DNA of 64,000 bases, taken from assembly GCA_903886975.1 (NCBI GenBank), contig CAISOB010000032.1, positions 62,001 to 126,000 of the forward strand, read 5' to 3'. The notes below the pieces were generated by a model. The model had not been told where the DNA came from. It was given only the letters and a program-made list of their open reading frames with translations, and ran no database searches. The stretch is from an uncultured beta proteobacterium. GTDB taxonomy: Bacteria; Pseudomonadota; Gammaproteobacteria; Burkholderiales; Rhodocyclaceae. Below are positions 1-7,631 of the stretch, piece after piece; position 1 is the first letter of the stretch; every line of letters begins with the position of its first letter. The translations under genes were made by a program, and so were the position numbers.

Positions 1-1825
1 TGATCTTGATCGTTTCCGGACTCAGCGTGATGTAGTAATTGGTCGGCGCGCCGCTCTTTTCGGAACCGTATTTCGGCGCCGATTTCGAATGCATTTCGAG
101 TACGCCGGCGAGGATGTCGGTCAGCAGTTTGCCCGAGGCGATGGTGCCGTAACCGCCCACCGAGTGGAAGCGGACGCGGAATGCCGAATCGGGCAAGAGG
201 CGCGGATTGTCGCCAGTTTCGAGCGCCATCGCCACCGTTTCCGGATAGGCGAGCTTGAGCCGTTTCTGCAACTCGGCGACGCGCGGGCTCGGGTCTTTCG
301 AGAAGAATTGCGAACCGAGATAGATCAGCGGTGCGCCGTCGCCCAGTTCCATGTTCTTGAATGCGGCGATCAGGTGGCGCGGCTGCAGGTCATGGCCGCC
401 GAGACCGAAGATCGCGGTGGTCAGGCGCGGCGAACGCTTGATCGCCGGGATGCCGGCATGGCGCGGTTCGCCGCCGCTCTGGTCGGCGTTCTCGCGCGCC
501 TTGAACAGGGCCTGGGTCACGAGGCTGGTGAGCGCCGTCTGGTCGGAACGCTCGAGGACGGTGACCGCTTTCTTGCCGGCCAATGCCGCGACGAGTTCGG
601 CTTCCGGGAAGGGTTGCAGCAGCTTCACCGAGATCAGGCCGACTTTCTTGCCCTTGCTGCGCAGGTAGGTGACGACCGCTTCGACGTCGTCGGTCACCGA
701 ACCAAGGCCGACCATCACGGTATCGGCGTCGTCGCACATGAAGGTATGGACCGGCGAGTAGATGCGCCCGGTCAGCTCGGAGTATTCGGCCATGGCCTGG
801 CGCACCAGCGCCGGGACCGCATTGACGAAGTGCGTGCGGTGGTCGGCGGCGCCGGCCTGGAAATCGGGCTGGTTCTGCACCGGTCCGGTGAGGCCGGGAT
901 TGTTGATGTCGACCTGCGCCGGGACCAGTTGGCGCGTTCCCTTTTCAAAGGCATTGAGCCACTGGCGCTTCCACTGGCCCTGGAGTTCTTCGGGAAGCCA
1001 ACCCGTCGTTTTGGCGACCAGTGTCCCGGCGTTGTCCTTTTCGATCTTGGCGGCATTGGTCTCGAGATATTTCTTGAGCGCCGTCATATTGCTTTCGCTG
1101 ATGTCGGCTTCATGGCGCGACAGATACTGGCCGAGCTGGATGACGCGGCCCTTGGAACCAAACAACATTTCCTGGGCCAGGGTCGGCGCCTTGATGCGCC
1201 CGGCGGGGTCGCCGAGGTATTCTTTGAGCAGCTCCGGCTCGGGCATCATCGCTTCGCTCATCATGTGGCTGGTCGAGAATCCGTCCATGGCGTTGGCCAC
1301 CGGAATCAGCGAGAGCGATGAGGCGCGGTAGGCGATCGCCGCGAGATCGGCCGCTTCCTGCGGATTCGATCCGAACAATATGGTGTAGCCGGAAGAAAGC
1401 AGCGCATAGACATCGTCATGACCGGCCATGACGTTGAGCGAGTGCTTGGACACAACGCGCGCCGCGACCTGCAGGACGAAACCGCCGACTTTCTTGCCGA
1501 CGGTGACGTAATGCGATTCGAGGGCGTAGAGGATGCCCTGGCTCGACGAGGCGTTCGAGATGAACTGGCCGCCGGTCAGCGTCGCGCCGAGCGCGCCGCT
1601 CTGCGCCGAGTGCTCGCCTTCGGGCTCGAAGAAGAAGGGGTGCTTGCCCCAGACATTGACGCCGCCATCGGCGCGGAAAGCTTCGTAGATCTCGGCGATC
1701 TCGGTCGACGGGGTGATCGGGTAGCCGATGACGCCGCCGCAGACCTGGTTCATGACGTGGGCAACCGCACCGTTGCCGTGAATGACGCTCGGTATGCCGG
1801 GATATTTGACTTGCTTAGCTTTCAT
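1..1825 (-). CDS. 2-oxoacid (pyruvate):ferredoxin oxidoreductase, fused alpha-gamma type, C-terminus outside window
   Basis: This is the 5' part (about 608 codons) of a fused thiamine-diphosphate enzyme that oxidatively decarboxylates a 2-oxoacid to acyl-CoA and passes electrons to ferredoxin. The N-terminal pyrimidine-binding domain shows GYPITPSTEI near residue 33 and EPEGEHSAQSGALGAT near residue 68, as in pyruvate:ferredoxin oxidoreductases. A second domain follows at about 370-530, and the gamma-type domain begins near residue 550 with HSVGGYGTIASGK and KYGSEKSGAPTNYY. The start codon ATG at 1825 gives MKAKQVKYPGIP; its ribosome site is weak. The beta and iron-sulfur parts must lie beyond base 1. 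The family is certain; pyruvate as substrate is inferred from the NifJ-like domain order, and other 2-oxoacids are possible. Confidence 0.85.
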   Translation of the reverse strand, partial: MKAKQVKYPGIPSVIHGNGAVAHVMNQVCGGVIGYPITPSTEIAEIYEAFRADGGVNVWGKHPFFFEPEGEHSAQSGALGATLTGGQFISNASSSQGILYALESHYVTVGKKVGGFVLQVAARVVSKHSLNVMAGHDDVYALLSSGYTILFGSNPQEAADLAAIAYRASSLSLIPVANAMDGFSTSHMMSEAMMPEPELLKEYLGDPAGRIKAPTLAQEMLFGSKGRVIQLGQYLSRHEADISESNMTALKKYLETNAAKIEKDNAGTLVAKTTGWLPEELQGQWKRQWLNAFEKGTRQLVPAQVDINNPGLTGPVQNQPDFQAGAADHRTHFVNAVPALVRQAMAEYSELTGRIYSPVHTFMCDDADTVMVGLGSVTDDVEAVVTYLRSKGKKVGLISVKLLQPFPEAELVAALAGKKAVTVLERSDQTALTSLVTQALFKARENADQSGGEPRHAGIPAIKRSPRLTTAIFGLGGHDLQPRHLIAAFKNMELGDGAPLIYLGSQFFSKDPSPRVAELQKRLKLAYPETVAMALETGDNPRLLPDSAFRVRFHSVGGYGTIASGKLLTDILAGVLEMHSKSAPKYGSEKSGAPTNYYITLSPETIKI

Positions 1826-2245
1826 GATGGCTTGTCCAAAGAAAGGATGGAAATTCAGGCGCACGAGCAAACGACTTGTTGCGCCGGTTCGCCTTGGAGA
1901 AAACGCGTGGGGGCTGGCACTTGTGCCCTGCCTCGGATGAGACAATCGACGGCGACCCCTTTGCCGTCATCACTTCGTGGCCGTCGCTGCTGGCCTGCAA
2001 CATATACACTCCGCTTTGCTTATTTTCAGAGACGGCGCATCGTTTGTGACGCAACGGAACAGTAAGCTGTCTCCCCGGAACCAACTATTCTACTCACTTT
2101 CGGCGTGATGCCTCGAAAAAATTTGAAAAAAGTGAGCCCGTACGGCAAACGACCGTTTGTCTCGAGACTGCTGTGTTGTCCCGCGCCCGCCTCTACCGCG
2201 GAGAGGCCCGGGCAGCGCTAAGGGGTTTCGAAGGCCAATGAACGG
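1826..2245. other. gene-free interval between the oxidoreductase and pilU
   Basis: These 420 bases must carry the promoter of the leftward oxidoreductase gene. Open frames here have no gene-like composition and are antisense or out-of-frame extensions. The only structure I can point to is a GC-rich hairpin near the pilU stop, listed separately. I saw no clear FNR-type or other regulator box. Confidence 0.6.
2185..2213 (-). terminator. GC-rich hairpin downstream of pilU
   Basis: The arms GCCCG-CCTCT and AGAGG-cc-CGGGC can pair around a 7-base loop, with a 2-base bulge. The hairpin lies about 33 bases past the pilU stop on the minus strand, where a terminator for pilTU would be expected. There is no U-tract after it, so intrinsic termination is doubtful; it could be a 3'-end stabilising hairpin for a Rho-dependent end. 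Confidence 0.35.
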
Positions 2246-3382
2246 CTAGACGACTTCGAGGTGGCCGATGCCCGAATTCAGGTCGCGGTCCTTGGCGTCC
2301 TTGCCGTGGAGCTTGATCTGCAGGCGCAGGTCGTTGACCGAGTCGGCGTTGCGCAAGGCATCCTCGTAGCTGATGCGACCGCCTTCGTAGAGGTCGAACA
2401 GCGCCTGGTCGAAGGTCTGCATGCCGAGTTCGCGCGACTTCTTCATGATCTCCTTGATTTCGACCACTTCACCCTTGAAGATCAGATCGGAGATCAGCGG
2501 CGAGTTGAGCATGATCTCGATCGCCGCGACGCGACCCTTGCCGTCTTTCTTGGCCAGCAGCCGCTGCGAGATCATCGCGCGCAGGTTGAGCGAGAGGTCC
2601 ATCAGCAATTGATGGCGCCGGTCTTCGGGAAAGAAATTGATGATCCGGTCGATCGCCTGGTTGGTGCTGTTGGCGTGCAGGGTGGCGAGGCACAGGTGGC
2701 CGGTCTCGGCGAAGGCGACCGCCAGATCCATGGTCGTGCGGTCGCGGATCTCACCCATCAGGATGACATCGGGGGCCTGGCGCATGGTGTTCTTCAGTGC
2801 CGCTTCCCAGGAATCGGTATCGACCCCGATTTCGCGTTGCGTGATGATGCAGTTCTTGTGCTCGTGAATGAACTCGATCGGGTCCTCGACGGTGATGATG
2901 TGGCCGAAGCTGTTCTTGTTCCGGTGGTCAACCAGCGCCGCCAGCGAGGTGGTCTTGCCGGTGCCCGTGCCGCCGACGAAAATGACCAGGCCGCGCTTGG
3001 TCATTGCGATGTCCTTGAGCACGGTCGGCAGTCCGAGATCGTTGAGCGTCGGGATCGCCAGGTTGATTGTCCGGCAGACCACGGCGACACGCCCCTGCTG
3101 CAGCAACGCATTGACCCGGAAACGCCCGATGCCCGACGGCGAGATGGCGAAGTTGCCCTCCTTGGTGGTCTCGAACTCGGCCGCCTGGCGGTCGTTCATG
3201 ATCGATCGCGCGAGTTCGGCAGTGTGCTGCGCCGTCAAGACCTGGCTGGAAACCGGCGTGATTTTGCCATCGACCTTGATCGCCGGCGGGAAATTGGCGG
3301 TGATGAAGAGGTCGGAACCGTTCTTCTGCGTCATCAGGCGCAGAAGGTCGTGCATGAATTTTAGGGCCTGATCGCGTTCCAT
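2246..3382 (-). CDS. pilU: type IV pilus retraction ATPase PilU
   Basis: A hexameric secretion-superfamily ATPase at the cytoplasmic base of type IV pili that assists PilT in pulling pili back. The 378-residue protein has Walker A GGTGTGKTTS (137-146), the Asp box ITVEDPIEF (163-171), Walker B VILMGEIRD (206-214) and the His box LATLHANS (232-239). Length and an extended polar C-terminus fit PilU rather than PilT. It follows pilT on the same strand after 18 bases, the standard pilT-pilU order, and is probably co-transcribed with it. Assignment is firm. Confidence 0.96.
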   Translation of the reverse strand: MERDQALKFMHDLLRLMTQKNGSDLFITANFPPAIKVDGKITPVSSQVLTAQHTAELARSIMNDRQAAEFETTKEGNFAISPSGIGRFRVNALLQQGRVAVVCRTINLAIPTLNDLGLPTVLKDIAMTKRGLVIFVGGTGTGKTTSLAALVDHRNKNSFGHIITVEDPIEFIHEHKNCIITQREIGVDTDSWEAALKNTMRQAPDVILMGEIRDRTTMDLAVAFAETGHLCLATLHANSTNQAIDRIINFFPEDRRHQLLMDLSLNLRAMISQRLLAKKDGKGRVAAIEIMLNSPLISDLIFKGEVVEIKEIMKKSRELGMQTFDQALFDLYEGGRISYEDALRNADSVNDLRLQIKLHGKDAKDRDLNSGIGHLEVV

Positions 3383-3400
3383 AATGTGCCTTTCTAAACC

Positions 3401-4447
3401 TTAAGCGCCGGGAAAGACATCCTTGTTCGAGGCCTTGCCGCGCGCCTCAGCTGCTGAGACGACGTTGCGGCGAACCAGTTCAAGAAGATTCTGATCGAGG
3501 GTCTGCATGCCGAGCTGGCCGCCGGTCTGAATTGCAGAATACATCTGCGCGATCTTGTTTTCCCGGATCAGGTTGCGAATGGCCGGCGTGCCGATCATGA
3601 TTTCGTGCGCCGCGGTACGTCCCTGGCCGTCCTTGGTCTTGAGCAGAGTCTGCGAAATCACGGCGCGCAGCGATTCGGAAAGCATCGAGCGCACCATGTC
3701 CTTCTCGGCCGCCGGGAAGACGTCGACGATGCGGTCTATCGTCTTGGCCGCGCTCGAGGTATGCAGGGTGGCGAAAACCAGGTGGCCGGTTTCGGCGCCT
3801 GTGAGCGCCAGGCGGATGGTTTCGAGGTCGCGCATTTCGCCGACCAGGATGACGTCCGGATCCTCGCGCAGCGCCGAACGCAGGGCGTTGGCGAACGACA
3901 GGGTGTGCGGGCCGACTTCGCGCTGGTTGATCAGGCATTTCTTCGATTCGTGCACGAATTCGATCGGGTCCTCGACGGTCAGGATGTGGGCATGATCGTT
4001 TTCGTTGATCTGGTTGATCATCGCCGCCAGCGTCGTCGACTTGCCCGAGCCGGTCGGCCCGGTCACCAGCACGATGCCGCGCGGATATTCGGAAATTTCC
4101 TTGAAAATTTTCGGACAGTTGAGATCTTCGAGCGACAGCACTTTCGACGGAATGGTCCGGAAAACCGCCGCCGCGCCGCGATTTTGCACGAAGGCATTGA
4201 CGCGAAAGCGCGCGAGGTTGGGGATTTCGAAGGAAAAGTCGCATTCCAGCGTCTCTTCGTAGTGCTTGCGCTGGCCATCGTTCATGATGTCATAAACCAT
4301 GGAATGCACGTCCTTGTGTTCCATGGCCGGCAGGTTGATGCGGCGCACGTCACCATGCACCCGGATCATCGGCGGCAGCCCCGATGACAGGTGCAAGTCG
4401 GACGCCTTGTTCTTAACGCTAAAAGCCAGCAATTCCGTGATATCCAT
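3401..4447 (-). CDS. pilT: type IV pilus retraction ATPase PilT
   Basis: The main twitching-motility motor: it hydrolyses ATP to depolymerise pilin into the inner membrane. The 348 residues begin MDITELLAFSVKNKASDLHL, typical for PilT. Walker A is GPTGSGKST (130-138), the Asp box is ILTVEDPIEF, the Walker B region is VILVGEMRD, and the PilT-specific retraction motif AIRNLIRE lies at 289-296. It is divergent from yggS, from which it is separated by only 67 bases, and is followed by pilU. This divergent arrangement is common in beta- and gammaproteobacteria. Confidence 0.97.
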   Translation of the reverse strand: MDITELLAFSVKNKASDLHLSSGLPPMIRVHGDVRRINLPAMEHKDVHSMVYDIMNDGQRKHYEETLECDFSFEIPNLARFRVNAFVQNRGAAAVFRTIPSKVLSLEDLNCPKIFKEISEYPRGIVLVTGPTGSGKSTTLAAMINQINENDHAHILTVEDPIEFVHESKKCLINQREVGPHTLSFANALRSALREDPDVILVGEMRDLETIRLALTGAETGHLVFATLHTSSAAKTIDRIVDVFPAAEKDMVRSMLSESLRAVISQTLLKTKDGQGRTAAHEIMIGTPAIRNLIRENKIAQMYSAIQTGGQLGMQTLDQNLLELVRRNVVSAAEARGKASNKDVFPGA

Positions 4448-4514
4448 CAGGGTTCATCCTCAGCGGTGATAAGGGCGCGGTGTTATACTTGTCGCTTCCG
4501 CAGAACACCTGATT

Positions 4515-5204
4515 ATGACTACAATTTCCGCTAACCTGCAAGCCGTTCGCGAGCGCATCGCCGCGGCCGCCCGAAAGTGTGGGCGCCGGCCTGAGGAAAT
4601 TTCACTGCTCGCCGTCAGCAAAAGCTGGCCGGCGTCGGTCGTACGCGAGGCCGCCGCCGCAGGACAGCAGGCGTTCGGCGAAAACTACGTGCAGGAAGCG
4701 CTGGCCAAGGTTGCGGAGCTTGCCGCGCTGCGACTCGAGTGGCATTTTATCGGACCGCTGCAGAGCAACAAGACGCGCATGGTCGCCGCCGCCTTCGCCT
4801 GGGTGCATTCGATCGATCGCCTGAAGGTTGCCGAGCGACTGGCCGAACAGCGACCGACCGGCCTGCCGCCTTTGCAGGTTTGCCTGCAGGTCAACGTCAG
4901 CGGCGAAACGAGCAAGAGCGGCGTTGCGCCCGATGCAGCGGCGGCGCTGGCGCACGCGGTCGCGGCGCTGCCGAACCTGAAATTGCGCGGGCTGATGGCG
5001 GTTCCGGAAGAACTTTCCGATTTTGGACAGCAGCGCGCGGCGTTTTGCCGCTTGCGCTGGATTTACGATCGCTTGCGGGACGACGGATTGCCGCTCGACA
5101 CCTTGTCGATGGGCATGTCGCAGGACCTCGAAGCGGCAATTACCGAGGGTTCGACGCTGGTGCGCGTCGGCACGGCTATCTTTGGTGGAAGACACAGACT
5201 ATGA
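4515..5204 (+). CDS. yggS: YggS-family pyridoxal-phosphate homeostasis protein
   Basis: A PLP-carrying single-domain protein (fold type III, TIM barrel) that buffers pyridoxal phosphate and affects amino-acid metabolism. The 229 residues show the PLP lysine in AVSKSWPA (K36), FGENYVQE, the phosphate-region motif WHFIGPLQSNK and the C-terminal SMGMSQDLEAAI. It starts an overlapping operon: its TGA overlaps the proC ATG in ATGA. A TATACT hexamer at 4484-4489 is a possible -10 element. The pairing with proC and yggT is the classic arrangement. Confidence 0.95.
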   Translation: MTTISANLQAVRERIAAAARKCGRRPEEISLLAVSKSWPASVVREAAAAGQQAFGENYVQEALAKVAELAALRLEWHFIGPLQSNKTRMVAAAFAWVHSIDRLKVAERLAEQRPTGLPPLQVCLQVNVSGETSKSGVAPDAAAALAHAVAALPNLKLRGLMAVPEELSDFGQQRAAFCRLRWIYDRLRDDGLPLDTLSMGMSQDLEAAITEGSTLVRVGTAIFGGRHRL

Positions 5205-6013
5205 AAATCACTTTTCTCGGCGGCGGCAATATGGCCAGCGCGCTGATCGGCGGCCTGCTCAACAACGGTTTTCCCGCGGATGATATTGCGGTGATCGAAA
5301 TCGGCGCCGAGAGCCGGGCGCGGCTTGAAAAGACCTACGGCGTGCGCTGCTACGCCGAGCCCGATGCTGTGGCCCTGCGCTGCGACGCCCTGTTGCTGGC
5401 CGTCAAGCCGCAGCAGATGCGCGAGGCCTGCGCCTCGCTGCAGAAGTTTCTCAATCGGCAATTGGTCATCAGCATCGCGGCCGGCTTGCGCCTTGCCGAT
5501 CTGTCGCGCTGGCTCGGCGGTTACGACCGGCTGGTGCGCACCATGCCGAACACCCCGGCGCTGATCGGCAGCGGCGTCACCGGACTCTACGCGCCGCCGA
5601 CGGTCTCCGACGCCGAAAGGCTCGGCGCCGAGCGCGTCTTGCGCGCCGTCGGCAGCACCCTGTGGGTCGACGATGAAGCGCAGATCGACGCCGTGACGGC
5701 GATTTCGGGTAGCGGCCCGGCCTATGTCTTCCTGTTCATCGAAGCCTTGCAGCAAGCCGCGGTCGAACTCGGCTTCACGACCCGGCAGGCGCGTCAACTT
5801 TCGCTCGAGACGATGCTCGGTGCAGCGAAGCTCGCGGCCCAATCGGAAGAACCGGCCAGCGTGCTGCGCGAGCGTGTGACCTCGAAAGGCGGCACGACCG
5901 AAGCCGCTTTGAATACGATGGCCGAGCACGGCGTCAAGGATGGCATCATCGCCGGCGTGCTCGCCGCCAACGCACGCGGCGGGCAGCTGGGCGAATTGCT
6001 GGGCAAGGATTGA
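5201..6013 (+). CDS. proC: pyrroline-5-carboxylate reductase
   Basis: Catalyses the last step of proline synthesis, NAD(P)H reduction of 1-pyrroline-5-carboxylate to proline, in the cytoplasm. The 270 residues start MKITFLGGGNMASALIGG, a Rossmann dinucleotide site, and include TMPNTPALIGSG and the family signature around AISGSGPAYVFLFIEAL. The C-terminal helical dimer domain carries VTSKGGTTEAAL. The start at 5201 overlaps the yggS stop by four bases, so translation is probably coupled. A longer frame reading upstream through yggS is not the real start. Confidence 0.97.
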   Translation: MKITFLGGGNMASALIGGLLNNGFPADDIAVIEIGAESRARLEKTYGVRCYAEPDAVALRCDALLLAVKPQQMREACASLQKFLNRQLVISIAAGLRLADLSRWLGGYDRLVRTMPNTPALIGSGVTGLYAPPTVSDAERLGAERVLRAVGSTLWVDDEAQIDAVTAISGSGPAYVFLFIEALQQAAVELGFTTRQARQLSLETMLGAAKLAAQSEEPASVLRERVTSKGGTTEAALNTMAEHGVKDGIIAGVLAANARGGQLGELLGKD

Positions 6014-6014
6014 G

Positions 6015-6557
6015 ATGCTGACCCAGGCCGCGATGTTCGTTCTCGACGCGCTCGTCGGTTTCCTCACGCTGGCGCTGCTACTGCGTTTTTACATGCAGGC
6101 CTTCGGCGTGTCCTTCGGCAATCAGGTCGGCGCGTTCGTCGTGCAACTCACCAACTGGCTGGTCAGGCCCCTGCGCCGGGTTCTGCCGAGCATCTTCGGC
6201 CTCGATCTGGCGACGCTGTTGCCGGCCTATCTGCTGCAGGTCGTTTTGCTGCTCGCTTACTTCGCCGCCCGCGACGCGCTCGGGCTGATGGCTGTCGATC
6301 AACTGCTGCTGCTCGTCCTCTGGCAGGCTGTCGTGGCCACTTTGCGCATCAGTATTTACCTCTTGATCGGCGCGCTGATTCTGCAGGCACTCCTGTCGTG
6401 GGTGAATCCGCATTCGCCGCTCGCTTATCCGGTCTTGCAGCTGACGCGGCCATTTCTCAGGCCGATCCAGCGGCTTGTTCCGCCGGTCGCCAACATCGAC
6501 CTCTCGCCATTAATCGCCATCCTGCTCGCCCAGTTGGTGCTGATCTTTCTGCGATGA
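6015..6557 (+). CDS. yggT: YggT-family integral membrane protein
   Basis: A 180-residue membrane protein with two YGGT repeats, each a pair of hydrophobic segments: residues about 5-30 and 60-90 in the first, 105-130 and 155-180 in the second. Both halves carry the conserved arginine/proline-rich element after the first helix (LVRPLRRVLP and LRPIQRLVPP). YggT proteins are linked to membrane insertion of other proteins, osmotic tolerance and, in plants, thylakoid assembly; the exact function is not settled. The ATG at 6015 lies one base after the proC stop. Confidence 0.9.
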   Translation: MLTQAAMFVLDALVGFLTLALLLRFYMQAFGVSFGNQVGAFVVQLTNWLVRPLRRVLPSIFGLDLATLLPAYLLQVVLLLAYFAARDALGLMAVDQLLLLVLWQAVVATLRISIYLLIGALILQALLSWVNPHSPLAYPVLQLTRPFLRPIQRLVPPVANIDLSPLIAILLAQLVLIFLR

Positions 6558-6847
6558 ACGCGGTCTGGCTGCGCCTCGGCGAGGATCGTGCGACGCTGAC
6601 CCTGCACATCCAGCCGGGTGCCAAGAGGACCGAAGTGGCTGGCGTGCATGGCGATGCGCTGAAAATTCGCCTGGCCGCACCGCCAATCGACGGTAAGGCC
6701 AACGCGGCCTTGATCGCCTTTATCGCCGAACGGCTGGGATTGGCAAAATCGGCGGTTTCCCTGAAAAGCGGCCAGAGCTCGCGGCGCAAGGTAGTCGAGG
6801 TGAACGGCGCGAAGGCCGATATCGAGCAAGGTCTGCTGGCTGATTGA
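6554..6847 (+). CDS. yggU: DUF167 / YggU-family protein
   Basis: A small 97-residue DUF167 protein of unknown biochemical role. The family signature is visible: HIQPGAKRTEVAGVHGDALKIRL, then APPIDGKANAALI and a C-terminal SGQSSRRKVVEV. Its ATG overlaps the yggT stop in ATGA, so it closes the yggS-proC-yggT-yggU operon. The frame also reads further upstream inside yggT, but the overlap start matches the family N-terminus. Confidence 0.92.
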   Translation: MNAVWLRLGEDRATLTLHIQPGAKRTEVAGVHGDALKIRLAAPPIDGKANAALIAFIAERLGLAKSAVSLKSGQSSRRKVVEVNGAKADIEQGLLAD

Positions 6848-7004
6848 AGAATCCAGGCAGTCGCTAGGACACAACGAACACGACGAAAGACGGACTGTTC
6901 GAGTTTTGCGCTGGATAAGCAGACTCATGCTGCGACGCGGTATTCAAGGGACTTAGTCGCGAAGACAGGCAGTCCGATCAAGGTCGCAGATCATGAACGG
7001 ACCT

Positions 7005-7481
7005 TCAACCTTTTGGAAAGCGGACCGTCAAATGCTCGGCATCAGCCGTGCCGCTTTGAAGCGCCGGCTGCATGCCGTTGTCAGATGCCGTCGATCGCGC
7101 CTCCCGCTCGACCCATTGAGCACGCCAAGCAGGAGCGTCGAAGGGATCGGCGAAGTATTGAGTCTCGCGCGACACCTTTCCATCTCGCAACTCCATGATG
7201 CTCACGGTGTAGGCGCGCTTACCCTCGTAGTTAATCACATATTCGGTAAGCCAGAGATTGCCCTCTCCCACGATCCGCCGCACCATAAACCCCGACGGTC
7301 TGCCAGGATGCTGGCTACGAAGCGCTTGCAGATTACGCCGGCCGTGGATGACCTCGCCGGACTGTGGGTACTCGCACACCGCATCATCGTGATAGATTTC
7401 GTGCTCGGCGACTTGATCGCCGGCAGCGGATGCAGCCCAATGTCGGTCAATGGACTTCCGAATGTCCTGCTCTTCCATCAT
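7005..7481 (-). CDS. NTF2-like (SnoaL-type) protein
   Basis: A 158-residue protein whose first 120 residues resemble the NTF2/SnoaL cone fold: an N-terminal helix with HWAASAAGD, then EIYHDDAVCEYPQSGEVIHGRRNL, and a later strand with YTVSIMELRDGKVSRETQYFADPF. Such proteins bind or isomerise small hydrophobic compounds; the substrate here is unknown. GGAGG sits 3 or 6 bases before two adjacent ATG codons (7481 and 7478). The stop of a 34-codon ORF overlaps this start. It is the last gene of a small minus-strand redox cluster. The low-complexity C-terminal tail after residue 125 is unexplained. Confidence 0.8.
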   Translation of the reverse strand: MMEEQDIRKSIDRHWAASAAGDQVAEHEIYHDDAVCEYPQSGEVIHGRRNLQALRSQHPGRPSGFMVRRIVGEGNLWLTEYVINYEGKRAYTVSIMELRDGKVSRETQYFADPFDAPAWRAQWVEREARSTASDNGMQPALQSGTADAEHLTVRFPKG

Positions 7482-7582
7482 CGACCTCCATTCGAGTCCG
7501 CGTGCGTCGACGCTCCGACGGCGCCGCTTGGCCGCAGTTCACCGCGAAAATCGAGACCTTCCTTGGCGAGCAATCGCATCAT
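7478..7582 (-). CDS. 34-residue small ORF with strong ribosome site
   Basis: Two tandem ATG codons at 7582 and 7579 are preceded by AAAGGAGT (7588-7595), the best Shine-Dalgarno sequence in this cluster. The frame reads MMRLLAKEGLDFRGELRPSG and on for 34 residues in all. Its TGA (7480-7478) overlaps the ATG of the NTF2-like gene as ATGA, so the peptide could couple translation of that gene to the upstream reductase. I recognise no family. It may be a true small protein, a leader for translational coupling, or the head of a once longer gene. Confidence 0.45.
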   Translation of the reverse strand: MMRLLAKEGLDFRGELRPSGAVGASTHADSNGGR

Positions 7583-7631
7583 CGGACACTCCTTTCGTCA
7601 ACCCTCGAATGCCTGCTTGGCTCAGGTGTGG

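Noticed and set aside
1815..2084. An 89-codon minus-strand frame before the oxidoreductase
   Set aside because: It runs over the oxidoreductase start in another frame, has no ribosome site and no protein-like pattern.
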